A DNA stretch of 64,000 bases from Aphrophora alni (Eukaryota > Arthropoda > Insecta > Hemiptera > Aphrophoridae). This document shows positions 21,854 through 34,215 of this stretch, one piece after another. Within the stretch, counting starts at the first letter, position 1. Every line of letters begins with the position of its first letter. The notes below the pieces were generated by a model, which ran no database searches, was not told the origin of the DNA, and saw only the letters and a list, made by a program, of their open reading frames with translations. The stretch is taken from contig OY740776.1 of the NCBI GenBank assembly GCA_963513935.1, positions 8,648,724-8,712,723 of the forward strand, written 5' to 3'. Position numbers and translations under genes: made by a program.

Positions 21854-23480
21854 GTTTTTGTACTTAGTGTAAATATTGATTTAATGTTAAAACTACTATT
21901 TTATTTGATAATAAATTTAAAATATTTATAATTCTTAACATCTAAAACTTGTTTAAAGTAAAGACTTCTTATTAAGATTTATTTTATTTTGAATTTTAAG
22001 TTTTTTTTTTATATTTCATGTTGTTTTTACTTCAATTGAATCTTAAGTGATCTTATTTTATACTGTATTTGATGTTTTTTTGTTTCATGTAGTTGTTTAC
22101 ATTTTGTTTAGTTTAGTTTTATTTTGTATTATATTTAGTCTAATATAAGCAATTTATTATTGATATACTGTAAGATTACGTGGAAAAAACAAACTGATGG
22201 TCCTAACTTCATTCTTAAATACAGACTTTTTCTATTCTATTCCCTCAATTCCAAAGCAATCACCTCTCTAAGCCCTTGTTAAAATATATAAGTATTTTTT
22301 AAAACACTGTGTCCATGGTTAATTTTCAATTTGCAATTGATAACTATTAAATTGACAACTTTAGTGATGATTTATTTTTATTTGTTATTGGGGGATGGGC
22401 GAGTGACGTACATACAATCACATTAGTCGAGACGAACATAACTTGTAATAGCTGATCAGTATTTTTATAGCCTTGTATTAATGGTTATAAACATTAAATT
22501 TTATTTTGAGACTCAGACAAACTAAATAAAAACAAAAAAGATGTACAGTATTGGAATATTTCCATATTCATTTAGGAAGAATCAGAAGAGATGGGGGGGG
22601 GGGGAGTTAAGATATTGAGCTAAAGAGAAGGTTTAATCCCCCACCCCATCCCCATTTCTTTATTTACTTGTTTCCTGAATAAAATATTGAGGAATCATTT
22701 TAATACTGCTGTTTTATATTCTCCTTGTTATTAAAGAAAGAGAAAAAATATTCAGTGACTGAAAAAAATGTTACAAATTAAATGTTGAATTATTTTAATC
22801 AATTAAAAACATTTTTAAGTATAAGTACTACAGTAAAAGTTTGTTAATAAAAAAGAAGATAAAATAAAGACCCCCTAACCCTTGAATACTTTTATACTGT
22901 CAGAGTCGAAAGAGAACAAGAGTTGGTCAAGAGAGGCCTGATAGGAAGGATGAATCTAAATCAAGACTACATGAAACAAAGTATATATCCCAACTAGGGC
23001 TCCTTGGGATTGCCAAGCTCGTACTCAATATTGTGAGCCCTTAAGGGTAGTAATGTATGAATAATTCAATACTGAGGTCGCTTGCATTCCAAAACTTAAT
23101 TAAATAATATCTTTCTGTTAACTGTGAAGTCCAAAGAAGTGGGCTGATTTTGATCAAATTGAGCGTGTGGGCTAATTTATTTGTCACATTTTTCAATAAC
23201 TCAAAATTAGGAGCAGTTGAAAATCAAAACGATATAAAATCAATTGAGAAATTAAGGATATAGAGTGAAGTTGGCCACAGAAAGCTGATCATAGACATTG
23301 TACAGGAAAATGATTAGGAAGAGTCAAAAAAGGGGAAAAGAGATTATGTAAATTAAAGTGGAAGGAAACTACACCAAGAGTCCGACCTAGGAATATATGG
23401 GAGCACCAGTTAGAGAGGTTAGGTTAGAAATAAAAGAAAGACAACGGTAGATATGAGAAGACTTTATGGTGAGGTTACCC
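21854..23480. other. non-coding stretch
   Basis: AT-rich. Contains a G12-13 run at 22593-22605. No gene recognised. Confidence 0.45.
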
Positions 23481-23496
23481 TGAAGTTAACAGCACA

Positions 23497-23737
23497 AGGG
23501 GCTGAAGAAGAAGAGGAGGAGGAAGTAGAAGAAGAAAATGGGGAAGAAGAAGAGGAATAATAATAAAAAGAAGAGGAAGAAGGAGAAAAAAGAAGAAGGG
23601 GAGGAATAATAATAATAAGAAGAAGCATAGGAATAATAAGGGAAGAAAGGGAAGAAGAGGAAATAGATGAAGAAGAAGAGGAGGAAGAAGAAGCAGTAGA
23701 ATAATGAGAGGAAGAAACAGAGGAGGAAGAAGATGAG
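23497..23737. repeat. purine-rich GAA/GGA low-complexity tract
   Basis: About 240 bp with almost only A and G on plus (GAAGAAGAGGAGGAGGAAG-type text with AATAAT interruptions). The proline/leucine-rich frame on the other strand is a by-product. Such tracts can form triplex (H-DNA) structures. Confidence 0.9.
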
Positions 23738-25429
23738 TTTGAAAGTTTTCCTTGTAATTTCGAACTTGATTGGTTTTGTATTTGTGTGTGGGAAAAAATT
23801 TGTCCACTGTTTAATTTATTTCTGAAGTATAAGAGTAGTGTAGAGACATTTAAGTTATGTTAGAAAGTTAGTGCATGGTTTAAGGATAACAGGAAAGTTA
23901 TGTGCCGGAGATGTCAATTCACAGTATAACTTATCCACTTCAGAAAACAGTTCAAAGTAAATATTTCTATCATTCTGCAAAGATAAATAAAAGTTTATAA
24001 TTATTAGAAATAAATATTTGTTTATATGATTGTTTCTTAACTAAAATATGATGGACCACATCGTGGTACTTACCCAGCCCCATTGTGCAATGTTATAGAA
24101 GCAGTTCTTCTAAATGATATGTCCAAAGTTGGTTTCTCGAGACTTGTAGGAAATGTTAAATTGTATTGGTAGATCATGCCTGGGAAAGTTTCTTTAAAAT
24201 TGTCGTTACACAGGTTTTCTATACCTTGTAATTCTGTATATCAGAACTTCCTTCACGTTGGCTAGACAGTGCAGGCCTTGTAGCTGTACATATTTAGAGA
24301 AATCTCCACTCACTACGCTCTGAACTTGGAGACTCTGAACTGTAGGATCTTGTAATATAAAATTATCCCCATTTCTTAAAAGGATAAATTCGGAATATAT
24401 TTTTACATTTTCTTTGCTCTTTGTCATCATAGATAAATGGGGTAGGTAATTGATTTACACGGAGAATTGAAATCGCAACTTTTTATCTAATCTATTGTGT
24501 TATAACTTGAATAACACACAAGATGTGAACAAAAATAGTTTAAAATGGCCGCCAAATATATCCCAAACTAATATCTTAAAGAATCGAAAATTACTGTTCG
24601 TAATTTGGAAAAAATTGAAATGAACCCATCCAATGGCAGGATTAATTGATTTCGGTGTTTTGAATTACTCTATTTTTAACATCAAACACAATTCATTTCA
24701 TATTTTAACCGATAATCCCAAATTAGCATTTTTGAAGGCTAATAATATGTTTTACTGCGTCCTTAGACATTACATTTGAACAAAATTTCATTAAATGTTG
24801 GAGCTGATTCAGAGATAATCATAATTTTTAGTTTTGGTGACTATCTTCACTTAATGGGCTGTAAAATTAAAAAACACTCTTTTGGACTTAAGTTATCTTT
24901 TATTTGAATAAGTAATAAATGGTGCAAAAACATTGCACAACGTAAACATTCTCAATCACACATTCTCAAAACCAAATGATAACCAAGCAAAACTCATTAA
25001 AAAAAAAATTAAAAAATTAGTTTGATAGTTGTCAATCAAAAAATAAAAATGAAGCATGGAATGTGTTTTTGGAAAAAAAAAAAAATATATAAGAAAACCC
25101 GTAAGCTTGCTTGTACCATAACATGTCCATAAATCATATTTGATAGAAAATGAGACATTTATGGCAAGGTTAATTATTTTTGCCATATACTCATTAAATT
25201 TAATATCTTTTTACTTATGATTTTGTACAAGTGTTTGTGTCAATAATCTTTAGATTACACTAAAAATTGGATGAAATCAAACAAGAGCCGATTTTGAAAA
25301 ATTAAGTATTGGAAACACACATATCGCCTATTTGTTTTTTTTTACTGATGTCATGTATTGACATTTCTAAAGAGATGGGGGACCAATATGTTTAGTTTGT
25401 ATCCTTAGAGGATACACTTAACCACAATG
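23738..25429. other. non-coding stretch
   Basis: 24055-24430 shares GTGGTACTTACCCAGCCCC with the family near 39510, 54000, 56820 and 57320 (dispersed repeat B). Otherwise nothing recognised. Confidence 0.4.
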
Positions 25430-25680
25430 TGATCAAAATTGTTGGAGCTGATTTTGAGAAAAATAAGCCCTTTAACATGAGGGGTCACTCGATGGGGGTT
25501 TCCATTTAAGATTATTGAGTTGCCCCTCCAAAACCTCCATTTTTGAGGAACAGGTAAAAAAGCCTCATTTACCAAAACGTAATTTTTTATCATCAGAAGG
25601 CAAATATAAAAGATCTTGTTTCTATTTTTTTTTTGGTTTTCAAGTTATTGAACCAGTCCGGGACTTTTGGGACAAACAGT
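25430..25680. repeat. single arm related to the long-inverted-repeat elements
   Basis: Contains GGGGTCACTCGATGGGG, GAGTTGCCCCTCCAAAACC and ends GTCCGGGACTTTTGGGACA. The layout (short conserved end GTCCCAAAAGTCC..., then a G-run block, then a CACTCGAT/CACTCAAT block) parallels the arm at 52560-52851. No partner arm nearby. Confidence 0.35.
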
Positions 25681-27390
25681 AGACTATATTACTAACAATT
25701 ATCATAATTTCAAAATACTTTGGTTTCTTGTTGAAAACTCGGTTATCTTTTTGATCTACAGAAACAATTTTAAAAAGTGCTGTTTTTTGTTAAAAGAAGA
25801 AAATTTTTATAAATATATCATTATGTTAATAGTTTTCGAGATATTAGACATTAAAAATTTGAAAACGTACAAATTAAAGTCTTGGTTTTCTAGTATCCTG
25901 ATAAAAAGGTTACTTAAATAATGCCAATACCAAATCTTCACTCAATATCTTATCTTATAGGTCAGTTAGAATCAGTTCCCAAAATATAATTGTGTAATTC
26001 TGACTCTCCCTGTATATTAAACACCACTCCAGTGTTACAAATTAACTTATACAATGAGAAGTTTAACTTAATTAACTCAGCACCAATTGTTACAGATATA
26101 TGTTGCTATCAAGAAGTTAACAGACTCAAGTGCAACCTCTACCCACCAATTATATCTCTCAACTGGAGTGGAATTTTCTGAAGTCTTTTCAACGAGAGGT
26201 GAACCCAATCATGTCTTTGTTAATACTTCCCACACCCCTTTTACGAAAGTATAAAACGGGAAAGAATTTCCTTGGTTTTAAATGACGTACAATTTCCGAT
26301 TATTTATTTCTGTTAGAATCAATGGTTCCCGTTATTTTAGCCGTAATAAATACTATTAAATAATTAAACCGATAATTTTATTACTTTTCACAAAGATTGG
26401 TAATACAAAAAAATAATTTTCTTCATTTTTGATTGGTCTCGTTTAATGGTCTCAGAAAAAAATTATTTTCGAAAGGTAGCCTGTCTGTATGTAAGCACAA
26501 CAGCAGCCACAAAAATTAAGATAGGTAGATGAAATTTAGTGGAGAGGGCTATAATGTGCTCATCTACATTAATGTATAATGTAGAATCATATTAAAATTT
26601 AGAAAAATCAATTAAAAATTTTACCCATTTTAAACAAGTTTTGTTTATATTTCGCTATTCAAATTACAACACTAAAAATTATTAGATTAAAATTTTGCAG
26701 ATTTCAATTCTATATGTAATGGTACCAACCCACATTACGAAGACGATGTAGTTAAATTATTGTCAAAATATTTATTTATAGATTAAAGTAGGAAAGCACG
26801 ACTTTGTCGTTCAGAGAGAAAATTGTTGACAAAAGAACGAGGGCGACAAAGGAACTTTTCACACGCAATACAAGATTTTTCCTACAGCTACAATTATAAT
26901 AAAATCACTACAACAATATTGTGATAAACAACTTTATTAAACATGTTAACAGATTCTACTTATCAGTATACAAAGATTTAACTAGACCTATACAAACTAA
27001 ATTTGGCATAATTATCTTCAGTGATAGTGCAGTTTTCACAGTTTTTAATGGAAACTACTCCTGACTCCTGACAGTGGTGGTTCGTGAGTACACCTACAGG
27101 GGAATCACAATTAATAATTTGAAGATTTTGAGACACACCGTGTCACACTTGTGGGTTGCTTGTATCACAACTTAATAATAAAAGATTACTTTATTGATCA
27201 TACTTGTTATAATATGCTAATTGTTTTTCTTTACTGAAACAATTATATTCATTTAATTTTAAAGTAGTACTGTAAAATGAACGCAAAGCTTGTTTTAAGT
27301 GTTAAATATTTAGATAGTTAGTCATAAGGTCACATGCTCTCAATTATTAAACACACAGAAAAAAGTAACATGCGCGTAAAGGTTAAGAGC
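25681..27390. other. non-coding stretch
   Basis: Nothing recognised. Open frames here are short and low complexity. Confidence 0.45.
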
Positions 27391-27766
27391 ATCTTCTGTC
27401 AACTACAGCCGTGCAACCGGTGCAACAACTAAGCTGAGCTGTGTCACAGGCAGCTCATCGGTACTCTCTGTTAAGCAGCTTGTAAACATGTTTCCCCACC
27501 CCCTACCGCGAGCAAATGGACTCGCCTGTCGTCGCATATCCCGTGTGTCCAGTATTGAGAGCGGCACACTCCTAGCCACTGGCGTGTCATTACACTTAGC
27601 ATGGTCTACAATGTTATTTAAACTTACTGAAGATAAGCCATTTAGTACTGCATCTATAAAGATGTATTATTTATATTTTATAACTATGTTTATATTTTTT
27701 TATAGGAGGTTCACGTGTTCTTATATACGATCTGCTACTGGCTCCTGATGAAAACTGTGGAGAAAC
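27391..27766 (+). other. GC-richer island with an unidentified open frame
   Basis: 27395-27620 is CpG-rich compared with its neighbours (CCGTGCAACCGGTGCAAC, CGCGAGCAAATGGACTCG). A frame of 86 codons (27488-27748, starting MFPHPLPRANGLACRRISR) spans it and has no domain that I recognise. It ends just before the hAT insertion, whose target was the adjacent sequence, so it may be a piece of an older transposon or a first exon. Confidence 0.25.
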
Positions 27767-27774
27767 TCTAGAGT

Positions 27775-28647
27775 CAGGGCCGGATTTAGAAAATACAGGC
27801 CCCTAGGCTCCACCTGTGGTGCGGGCCCTTGGCTCGTGGAGCATCGGGGGGTTTGGGGAGTATGGAATAATTTGAAAAATTAGGTGAAAATTTTGATTTT
27901 TAAAGGAATTTGCACCAAATATTCTGCATTGTCTGGCCTGAAAATATTAATGCTTTCAACAGGTGTGAAATCTTCCAAGTACCTAAAGACCAAGCTGAGT
28001 TGGTCAACATGACCTTCATCGGGTGTTGAATGCAGAGATATTGAGAAATATTTACACTTCTTGATTCGAGATATGATCTCACCAAACACTTGTTTTCCTA
28101 TTGTGTTTACGACTTCCTCACATATTGTAGAAGATAAATAGTTGGTGTGACCACTTCCGAGGTTTCCAGGTGGCCTCTTAAAAACTCGTCATACTCTGAT
28201 AGGAGCTCTAAAATTCCCAAGTAGTTGCCATTTCGCGGTGATCCAAGACTTTCGTTCTCTCCAATAACAATACAGTGGTACGATGCTACCGCTAATGATT
28301 TCTTTAGATGACAAGGAGTAGTGGGGATGGGCGAGGGGGGATGAGTCACAGTCAAGTATCAACATGAACCCTTGCTCGTACTCAAACGCACGCCAACCTG
28401 CTGCTCTGCTCCCAGTCACAATGTCGCCATCATTCATTACATTCACAAATACACTAGCCCTGTTTCCTGTACATACACAATCATAGTCTTGTATCAAGTA
28501 TGTACCTACAACGTACTATCTATGATAATAAAACATGACCCGTGAAATTATTTTGTAATTTTTTTGTGGTGAAATTATTTTGTAATTTTTTTGTGGTGCG
28601 GGCCCCTAGGCGCGCGCCTATGTCGTCTATGCTTAAATCCGGCCCTG
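27775..28647 (-). mobile_element. hAT element, truncated, with target duplication
   Basis: Both ends show the inverted repeat CAGGGCCGGATTTA followed by GC-rich GGCCCCTAGG text. The 8-bp flanks are TCTAGAGT (27767-27774) and TCTGGAGT (28648-28655), one mismatch, as expected for hAT. Length 873 bp; an autonomous copy would be several kb. The interior holds a transposase remnant on minus. Confidence 0.85.
27880..28330 (-). pseudogene. hAT (ZMYM1-like) transposase fragment
   Basis: On minus, GNYLGILELLSEYDEFLRGH, then after a frameshift near 28160 YLSSTICEEVVNTIGKQVFG and ISRIKKCKYFSISLHSTPDE with GHVDQLSLVFRYL. This is the block of TTF/ZMYM1-type hAT transposases where S-x-D-S-T-x-D holds the first catalytic Asp; here it reads S-L-H-S-T-P-D, so the first Asp is replaced by His. 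The N-terminal zinc finger and the C-terminal dimerisation domain are absent. Confidence 0.75.
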
Positions 28648-28655
28648 TCTGGAGT

Positions 28656-29470
28656 TGTTACTGTTTCATTGACAACATGCGTAGTTTGTCTCGAAATCTT
28701 TCTAGCTCTGTCAATTTTGTTTCAGAGGATCTCGTCAATACAGCCTTCTGCAACAGTTATATTTCTCCAACCCAGTTACGTTTGAGTTGAGTTGTCACCA
28801 CCTCCGATAACTAAAAGTGCGGCAGATGTTTTCCAGAAACAAAAGCTGGCGTATAAGCTAGGTTGTGGTAATTTTAAATAATCTGCTATTTCTTTTGGTG
28901 TTTTTTATTGTCTTTTTGCCAATAATTTGACTGGAATTTTAAATTGCTGTACTAATAAATAAACGATTTAAGGTGCATGTTTTTTGTCTCAAACTTATTT
29001 CCTATACAAGGACAAATTATCCACCTCCTGTGAAGCTCTGACCTCAGTTTGAGTTAGAGTTGGTATTTTAACAATAAGGATGGAACCCTTATCTTCAATA
29101 TCTACACTCATGTAATAATTTGTCCTTTCTGACAAGCAAAGGGAATTGCAAAACTATTTGCTTCCTGAACATACTCTCTTATCGCTTCCTTTATCAGTAT
29201 TTTAGTGTTAGCTGAAAGGTAACATAATTTTCAAATTTGAATTTCCAAGTAAATGTGATATTCTAATAGTTATGAAATCATGCAATGCCGAGTCGAAGAC
29301 AGGAATGTAACGACATGAGGCTTCTTCAAACATGAACACTAAGAGGCACATTAGGAGCGAGACACTGTCACGAGCGAAACGAGTGAGTACTGTTTAATAT
29401 AAACACATCTAATAAACGTTCAGAAAGTAGTTACATAATTACGATGTTCAGAAAATCTTTGTAACAACAG
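28656..29470. other. non-coding stretch
   Basis: Right flank of the hAT insertion. CACGAGCGAAACGAGTGAG near 29353-29371 recalls CACGAGCGAAGCGAG at 53099. No gene. Confidence 0.4.
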
Positions 29471-29473
29471 TTT

Positions 29474-31355
29474 CAAACTTTCTCTACTGGACAAGACCCC
29501 TTGATCTACAAATACAATTTAACATTTCCTACATTTAACCTTTGGGCGTTACATTTAGAAGATTTGGACTTGTATTATATTGACTTGATAAGTATCATGA
29601 TGGAACACATCAAATTGTTTTAAATTACAATACAAGTAGTTTATTGCTTGGATTTACTGTAATCGAAATTTATCATTATAACAATCTATATGTAAAAAGC
29701 TGCCTAAGAGATCCTTTCTTTTTTATACATAATTAAACAAAAGTCACCAAAATACAAAAATAACTAAACACGTGTCCAAGTTCAAACACTGTAATAAACT
29801 TGCCAAGACTGATGTCAACGTAACACTAAATACATTAGAACTAAATAAATATATTATAAAATTTATACATACAAGAATAGGAGAATTATTATACATACAA
29901 AAATAGGATAAAAAAACAAAATAAATATAGTCTTACTTACATTGATCAGTCAAACAAAAGATCAAAAGAATGTTGGTGTATACAAGATTATCAGTACTAT
30001 AAACTACAAACTACTTAGCATTTTAAACTATTTGTTTTGTACAATCAGAATGAGAAAATTTAGGGCCTTCAAAGCATTTTGCTCATTTGAAGGTTCCTAT
30101 TTCTTAATATTGTTGTTTTTTAAGAAGCGTTCAGATAGTGAATTTTTTTCTTTTTTCCTCTTTTCGGCCACTTTAATAAACTTTTAAATCCTATTATAAT
30201 TTATTGCATTCAAACAAATATTTTGTTAACTAAAATTTGGTGCTCCCAATGTAAACCCTATTCCAAAGGACAATATATCCATAATTAAAAAAGAAAATAA
30301 ACTAAACATAATAAATAACAATTGGTAACTCATGAAAGGACTAGTCTTGATAGGAAAAATACACAAAAAAAAACAAAAAAAAAAAAAACACATCTGTACT
30401 ACTTTGGAATGTCAATTAAAGTTACAAACTTTCTCTACTGGACAAGACTCCTTGATCTACAAATACAATTTAACATTTCCTATATTTAACCTTTGGGCGT
30501 TACATTTAGAAGATTTGGACTTGTATTATATTGACTTGATAAGTATCATGATGGAACACATCAAATTGTTTTAAATTACAATACAAGTAGTTTATTGCTT
30601 GGATTTACTGTAATCGAAATTTATCATTATAACAATCTATATGTAAAAAGCTGCCTAAGAGATCCTTTCTTTTTTATACATAATTAAACAAAAGTCACCA
30701 AAATACAAAAATAACTAAACACGTGTCCAAGTTCAAACACTGTAATAAACTTGCCAAGACTGATGTCAACGTAACACTAAATACATAAGAACTAAATAAA
30801 TATATTATAAAATTTATACATACAAGAATAGGAGAATTATTATACATACAAAAATAGGATAAAAAAACAAAATAAATATAGTCTTACTTACATTGATCAG
30901 TCAAACAAAAGATCAAAAGAATGTTGGTGTATACAAGATTATCAGTACTATAAACTACAAACTACTTAGCATTTTAAACTATTTGTTTTGTACAATCAGA
31001 ATGAGAAAATTTAGGGCCTTCAAGGCATTTTGCCCATTTGAAGGTTCCTATTTCTTAATATTGTTGTTTTAAGAAGCGTTCAGATAGTGAATTTTTTTCT
31101 TTTTTCCTCTTTTCAGCCACTTTAATAAACTTTTAAATCCTATTATAATTTATTGCATTCAAACAAATAAATGTTAACTAAAATTTGGTGCTCCCAATGT
31201 AAACCCTATTCCAAAGGACAATATATCCATAATTAAAAAAGAAAATAAACTAAACATAATAAATAACAATTGGTAACTCATGAAAGGACTAGTCTTGATA
31301 GGAAAAATACACAAAAAAAAAACACATCTGTACTACTTTGGAATGTCAATTAAAG
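29474..31355 (+). repeat. tandem duplication, unit about 950 bp
   Basis: Copy 1 is about 29474-30421, copy 2 about 30424-31355. Matching anchors are CATTGATCAGTCAAAC (29940 and 30891) and ATGAAAGGACTAGTC (30332 and 31280). The copies differ by a few substitutions and by A-run length (around 30365 versus 31312). The junction GTCAATTAAAG is present at the end of each copy. No conserved coding sequence; frames in the copies are not maintained. Confidence 0.95.
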
Positions 31356-31911
31356 AATCAAGGTTCTCCAATGTAAACAGCCATTTTTTTAGCTTCTTCA
31401 AAAATAGGTTAATGCTATGTAATTGGTTGAACATAGGTAATCTATTGAACATTCTAGGTGCCATAAAATTTATGGTTTTAGTATAAAAAGTAGGAAAGTT
31501 CATGGTCAACACTCCTGGTAATGAGTATTTATTAACCAAAGTTATTTTTACTATTGGCAGTTATGGTTCATGTCAAAACGATGACCTGTTACATTAAATG
31601 TAGATGATGTTAGAGACAATGGCAGTTTCTTTGTTTATTGATGGTAAAACACACAAAAAACGAGTTTCATCATTACTGATGAAGAATGTCCATATAGGCC
31701 ATACTATTTAATTCGAAAATACTTGTCATTGTGGCCTAAACACATTGAGAGTAAAAGATTTTTGGTTGCTTAGAGAAAGGAGTAAGTGTGTTCCACAAAA
31801 TGTTGGTTGTCACACAGTGCCAAAAAAGGTATTTGATTAAATAAAGCTAGCTCTCAGATGAACCTACCATGTCGGCCGAGTGAAGAGGGGATTTACTTGC
31901 CCTAAAAAGTC
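31356..31911. other. non-coding stretch upstream of a small open frame
   Basis: No gene recognised. Could hold the 5' flank of the next entry. Confidence 0.35.
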
Positions 31912-32242
31912 ATGGAGGATGGAAATTTACCGTTGCTAAGGAATATTATAGAAGATTCAGTTGGAAAAAAAGTACAATTATTAAGAAAACTGTTCTGTAG
32001 GTCTAATGTAAACAGTTCAGCTACTGAGAACACAGCAAAAAATGTTGAAAATCGGGAAATTGTAGACAGCGAAACTGATTTTTTTTTTAAATATCGATGA
32101 TATTTTGGTAAACTCGATGATGATGTTAGGAGACCAACAAAAGTCCAAAAAATGGATAATACAAACACGACCCCTACAAATGTGGCAACATTACAGGGAA
32201 TTTAGAAAAAAACTTCTAAACGAAAAAAATCTTTGTTACTAA
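31912..32242 (+). pseudogene. unidentified small gene or retrocopy with one frame break at a T10 run
   Basis: ATG at 31912 opens MEDGNLPLLRNIIEDSVGKK and runs 62 codons to TGA at 32098, right after a T10 run (32079-32088). If that run had nine T, the frame would continue through NIDDILVNSMMMLGD, WIIQTRPLQMWQHYREF and end at TAA 32240-32242, about 109 residues in all. Both halves have protein-like composition (amphipathic, charged, Trp/Met content), unlike the neighbouring DNA. No domain recognised. It may be a real small gene with a sequencing error in a homopolymer, a pseudogene, or a site of slippage. An in-frame stop lies just upstream of the ATG. Confidence 0.4.
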
Positions 32243-32552
32243 TAATCAAAATTGTACACTATAAACACCAATCTGAACTTTTAAATTGTAGGTTTTAATG
32301 TTGATTAACTTTGTAACTCATTAACGTTTGTTGAGATAATTAAAGTTAAAATTGTTAATTAAAAGTTTATATTATGAGAGATGTAGCCTACTAGTTTTTA
32401 TTTTGCTTAGGCCTATTTTGTGATTATTTTTTTTGCATCACGATGAAAAGTATCGTTCATAACTCGTACCGAAAGTACTTTTCCAGTGCTCGATCTAATT
32501 CTGCACAAACACGACATTGAGCACCAGAAAAGGTCATTTTTAGTAATATATA
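32243..32552. other. non-coding stretch
   Basis: AT-rich flank between the small open frame and the Helitron. Nothing recognised. Confidence 0.4.
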
Positions 32553-33049
32553 TCACTATATATATAAACGACTTTGTCCTGACTGATTGAATGAATGACT
32601 GACTGACAGAGAATCAACGTAGAGCAAAAACCAACAAAGATATTGATACCAAAATTTAAAGGCATATTTGCATGAGGTCATAGACGCTCACTAAGAAAGG
32701 ATTTTTCGAAATTTTAATTTTAAAGGGTATTAAATACAAAAAGAAAAACGAATTTTATTAAGCAACTAGGCTGATTATAAAGTTTATTCTCTTAGAATAG
32801 GTCAATTTGTTTCTCGATTCTACAACAAATTTATAATATACTATGTTTTGTTTACATTAGGTACAGATCTAAACATGCACAAACAATTATTCTTTTGTAT
32901 ACCTGCATGCGTGCATGTTTAGATGCGTAGATGGGAAATACCACTCGGTACTCCAAATCAGTACTTTTTTATCAAAACATGCGATTTAATAAACGTATAG
33001 ATCACAACTTGAATGATTCGCGGGCAAAGCCGCGACGGGAGATGCTAGT
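32553..33049 (+). mobile_element. non-autonomous Helitron
   Basis: 5' end TC followed by ACTATATATATAAACGAC and TTGTCCTGACTGA, a common insect Helitron start. 3' end CTAGT at 33045-33049 (CTRRT rule), preceded ten bases upstream by a GC hairpin CGCGG-GCAAAG-CCGCG (33019-33034). Inserted between A (32552) and A/T-rich DNA without a target duplication. There is no Rep/helicase gene. The exact 5' base is less sure than the 3' end. Confidence 0.7.
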
Positions 33050-33547
33050 ATATATATATTCCTTTAATGAATTAAATAATGTTTTATAAATTCCCACAAG
33101 TTAAAAAGGTACAGGAAAATTCCTAATTTAACACGGGGAAGGTACAATGTTGGGAACCCTCCTTAATGTTTTGTAAAACGAAGCCAATACAGAATGTTCA
33201 TAAAATAAAACAAAACAGTTTCATGTTCAAAAATCCGCCATTTTTCCGTCTGTCCACCACTTTATATATTTTTTAATAACAAGATATAACTACAGGATGA
33301 ATATCAGAGTTTATTAAATCGATTTTTTTCTGCTATTTAAAGGCGAAAAACCTCTTGGTCAATTTCACTCAAAAAAAGAGTAAAGAGACTTTAAACCCTG
33401 CTATAGCTTTAGAGTCGGAAGACAACAAGAGATAGGAAAGAAAGAGAGGGATCTAACTCAATATAGCATAACTGTAGATCCAGCTAACGTTCCTCGGAGT
33501 TGCCATATACGAATTTATACAAAATAAAATAATTTAATTTGTTGTAG
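33050..33547. other. non-coding stretch
   Basis: Nothing recognised. Confidence 0.4.
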
Positions 33548-33604
33548 TTAACGTAACACTGAAGATGACAACATTGCCGCTGAAACGTGTTTGATAAACG
33601 TTAT
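33548..33604 (+). ncRNA. hammerhead-like motif with internal loop in stem I
   Basis: Core CTGAAGA (33559-33565), GAAAC (33582-33586), stem III AC/GT around GT, triplet GTT. Stem I has an inner AC pair step (CA with TG) and, across an asymmetric internal loop, TAACGT/ACGTTA (6 bp). Internal loops in stem I are where natural hammerheads make their tertiary contact with loop II. Stem II is weak (CAA/TTG plus mismatches), so it is possibly decayed. Confidence 0.4.
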
Positions 33605-33721
33605 TTAGAGTTGTATTTATTATTTCTAAAAGACAACTGAACATATTGAGAGTTTAAACCTACTATTTATATTATGTATATACAGTAGATGAAAAGGTAA
33701 AATGCACTTGAAGACATTTCT

Positions 33722-33735
33722 GTTGCTATGGCAAC
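33722..33735 (-). promoter_or_regulatory. RFX X-box-like palindrome, single copy
   Basis: GTTGCTATGGCAAC is the exact reverse complement of the GTTGCCATAGCAAC present in every good unit of the minisatellite at 43.6 kb. It fits the RFX consensus GTNRCC-(0-3)-RGYAAC. No nearby gene start recognised, so regulatory use is unproven. Confidence 0.4.
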
Positions 33736-34215
33736 CTACCTGGAGGTAAATCAATAAAGAATTGCGGGAGTTGCTGAACATCACCGCCACTGTAAACAAA
33801 CTGTAAAACGAGCTCGGAGATTGTACACATTGCAATTCCTAGAATAACAAAGTTGCTAAATTAAATGGAATTGAGACTGACTGAAAGCTGTCTCACATTA
33901 AACGATTTTATACGGTTTGTAAAAAAAAGACCAATTTATAAATACCAGGTTGCTTTGACTTTATCTCTAATACGGTGGGAAAACAGTGGTTGATTCAGTT
34001 CTTTAAATCCCCGAAGGAAGGACAGATATTACTCAAATTTGTTATGTAGGCATATTTAAGCCTACGAGAGGTTATTTTTTTAGTTAAAACAATAATATAA
34101 TTTCATGTCTGTCCGTCCGTAGTCCGCAACCAGTCTACAGAGACAAGACGATAAATCCTATATATTTCAAACTTTGCATTTATATTTCTTTGTATTGTCC
34201 CACATATAGGACAAA

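Noticed and set aside
23475..23807. Leu/Pro-rich 110-codon frame
   Set aside because: Complement of a GAA/GGA low-complexity tract.
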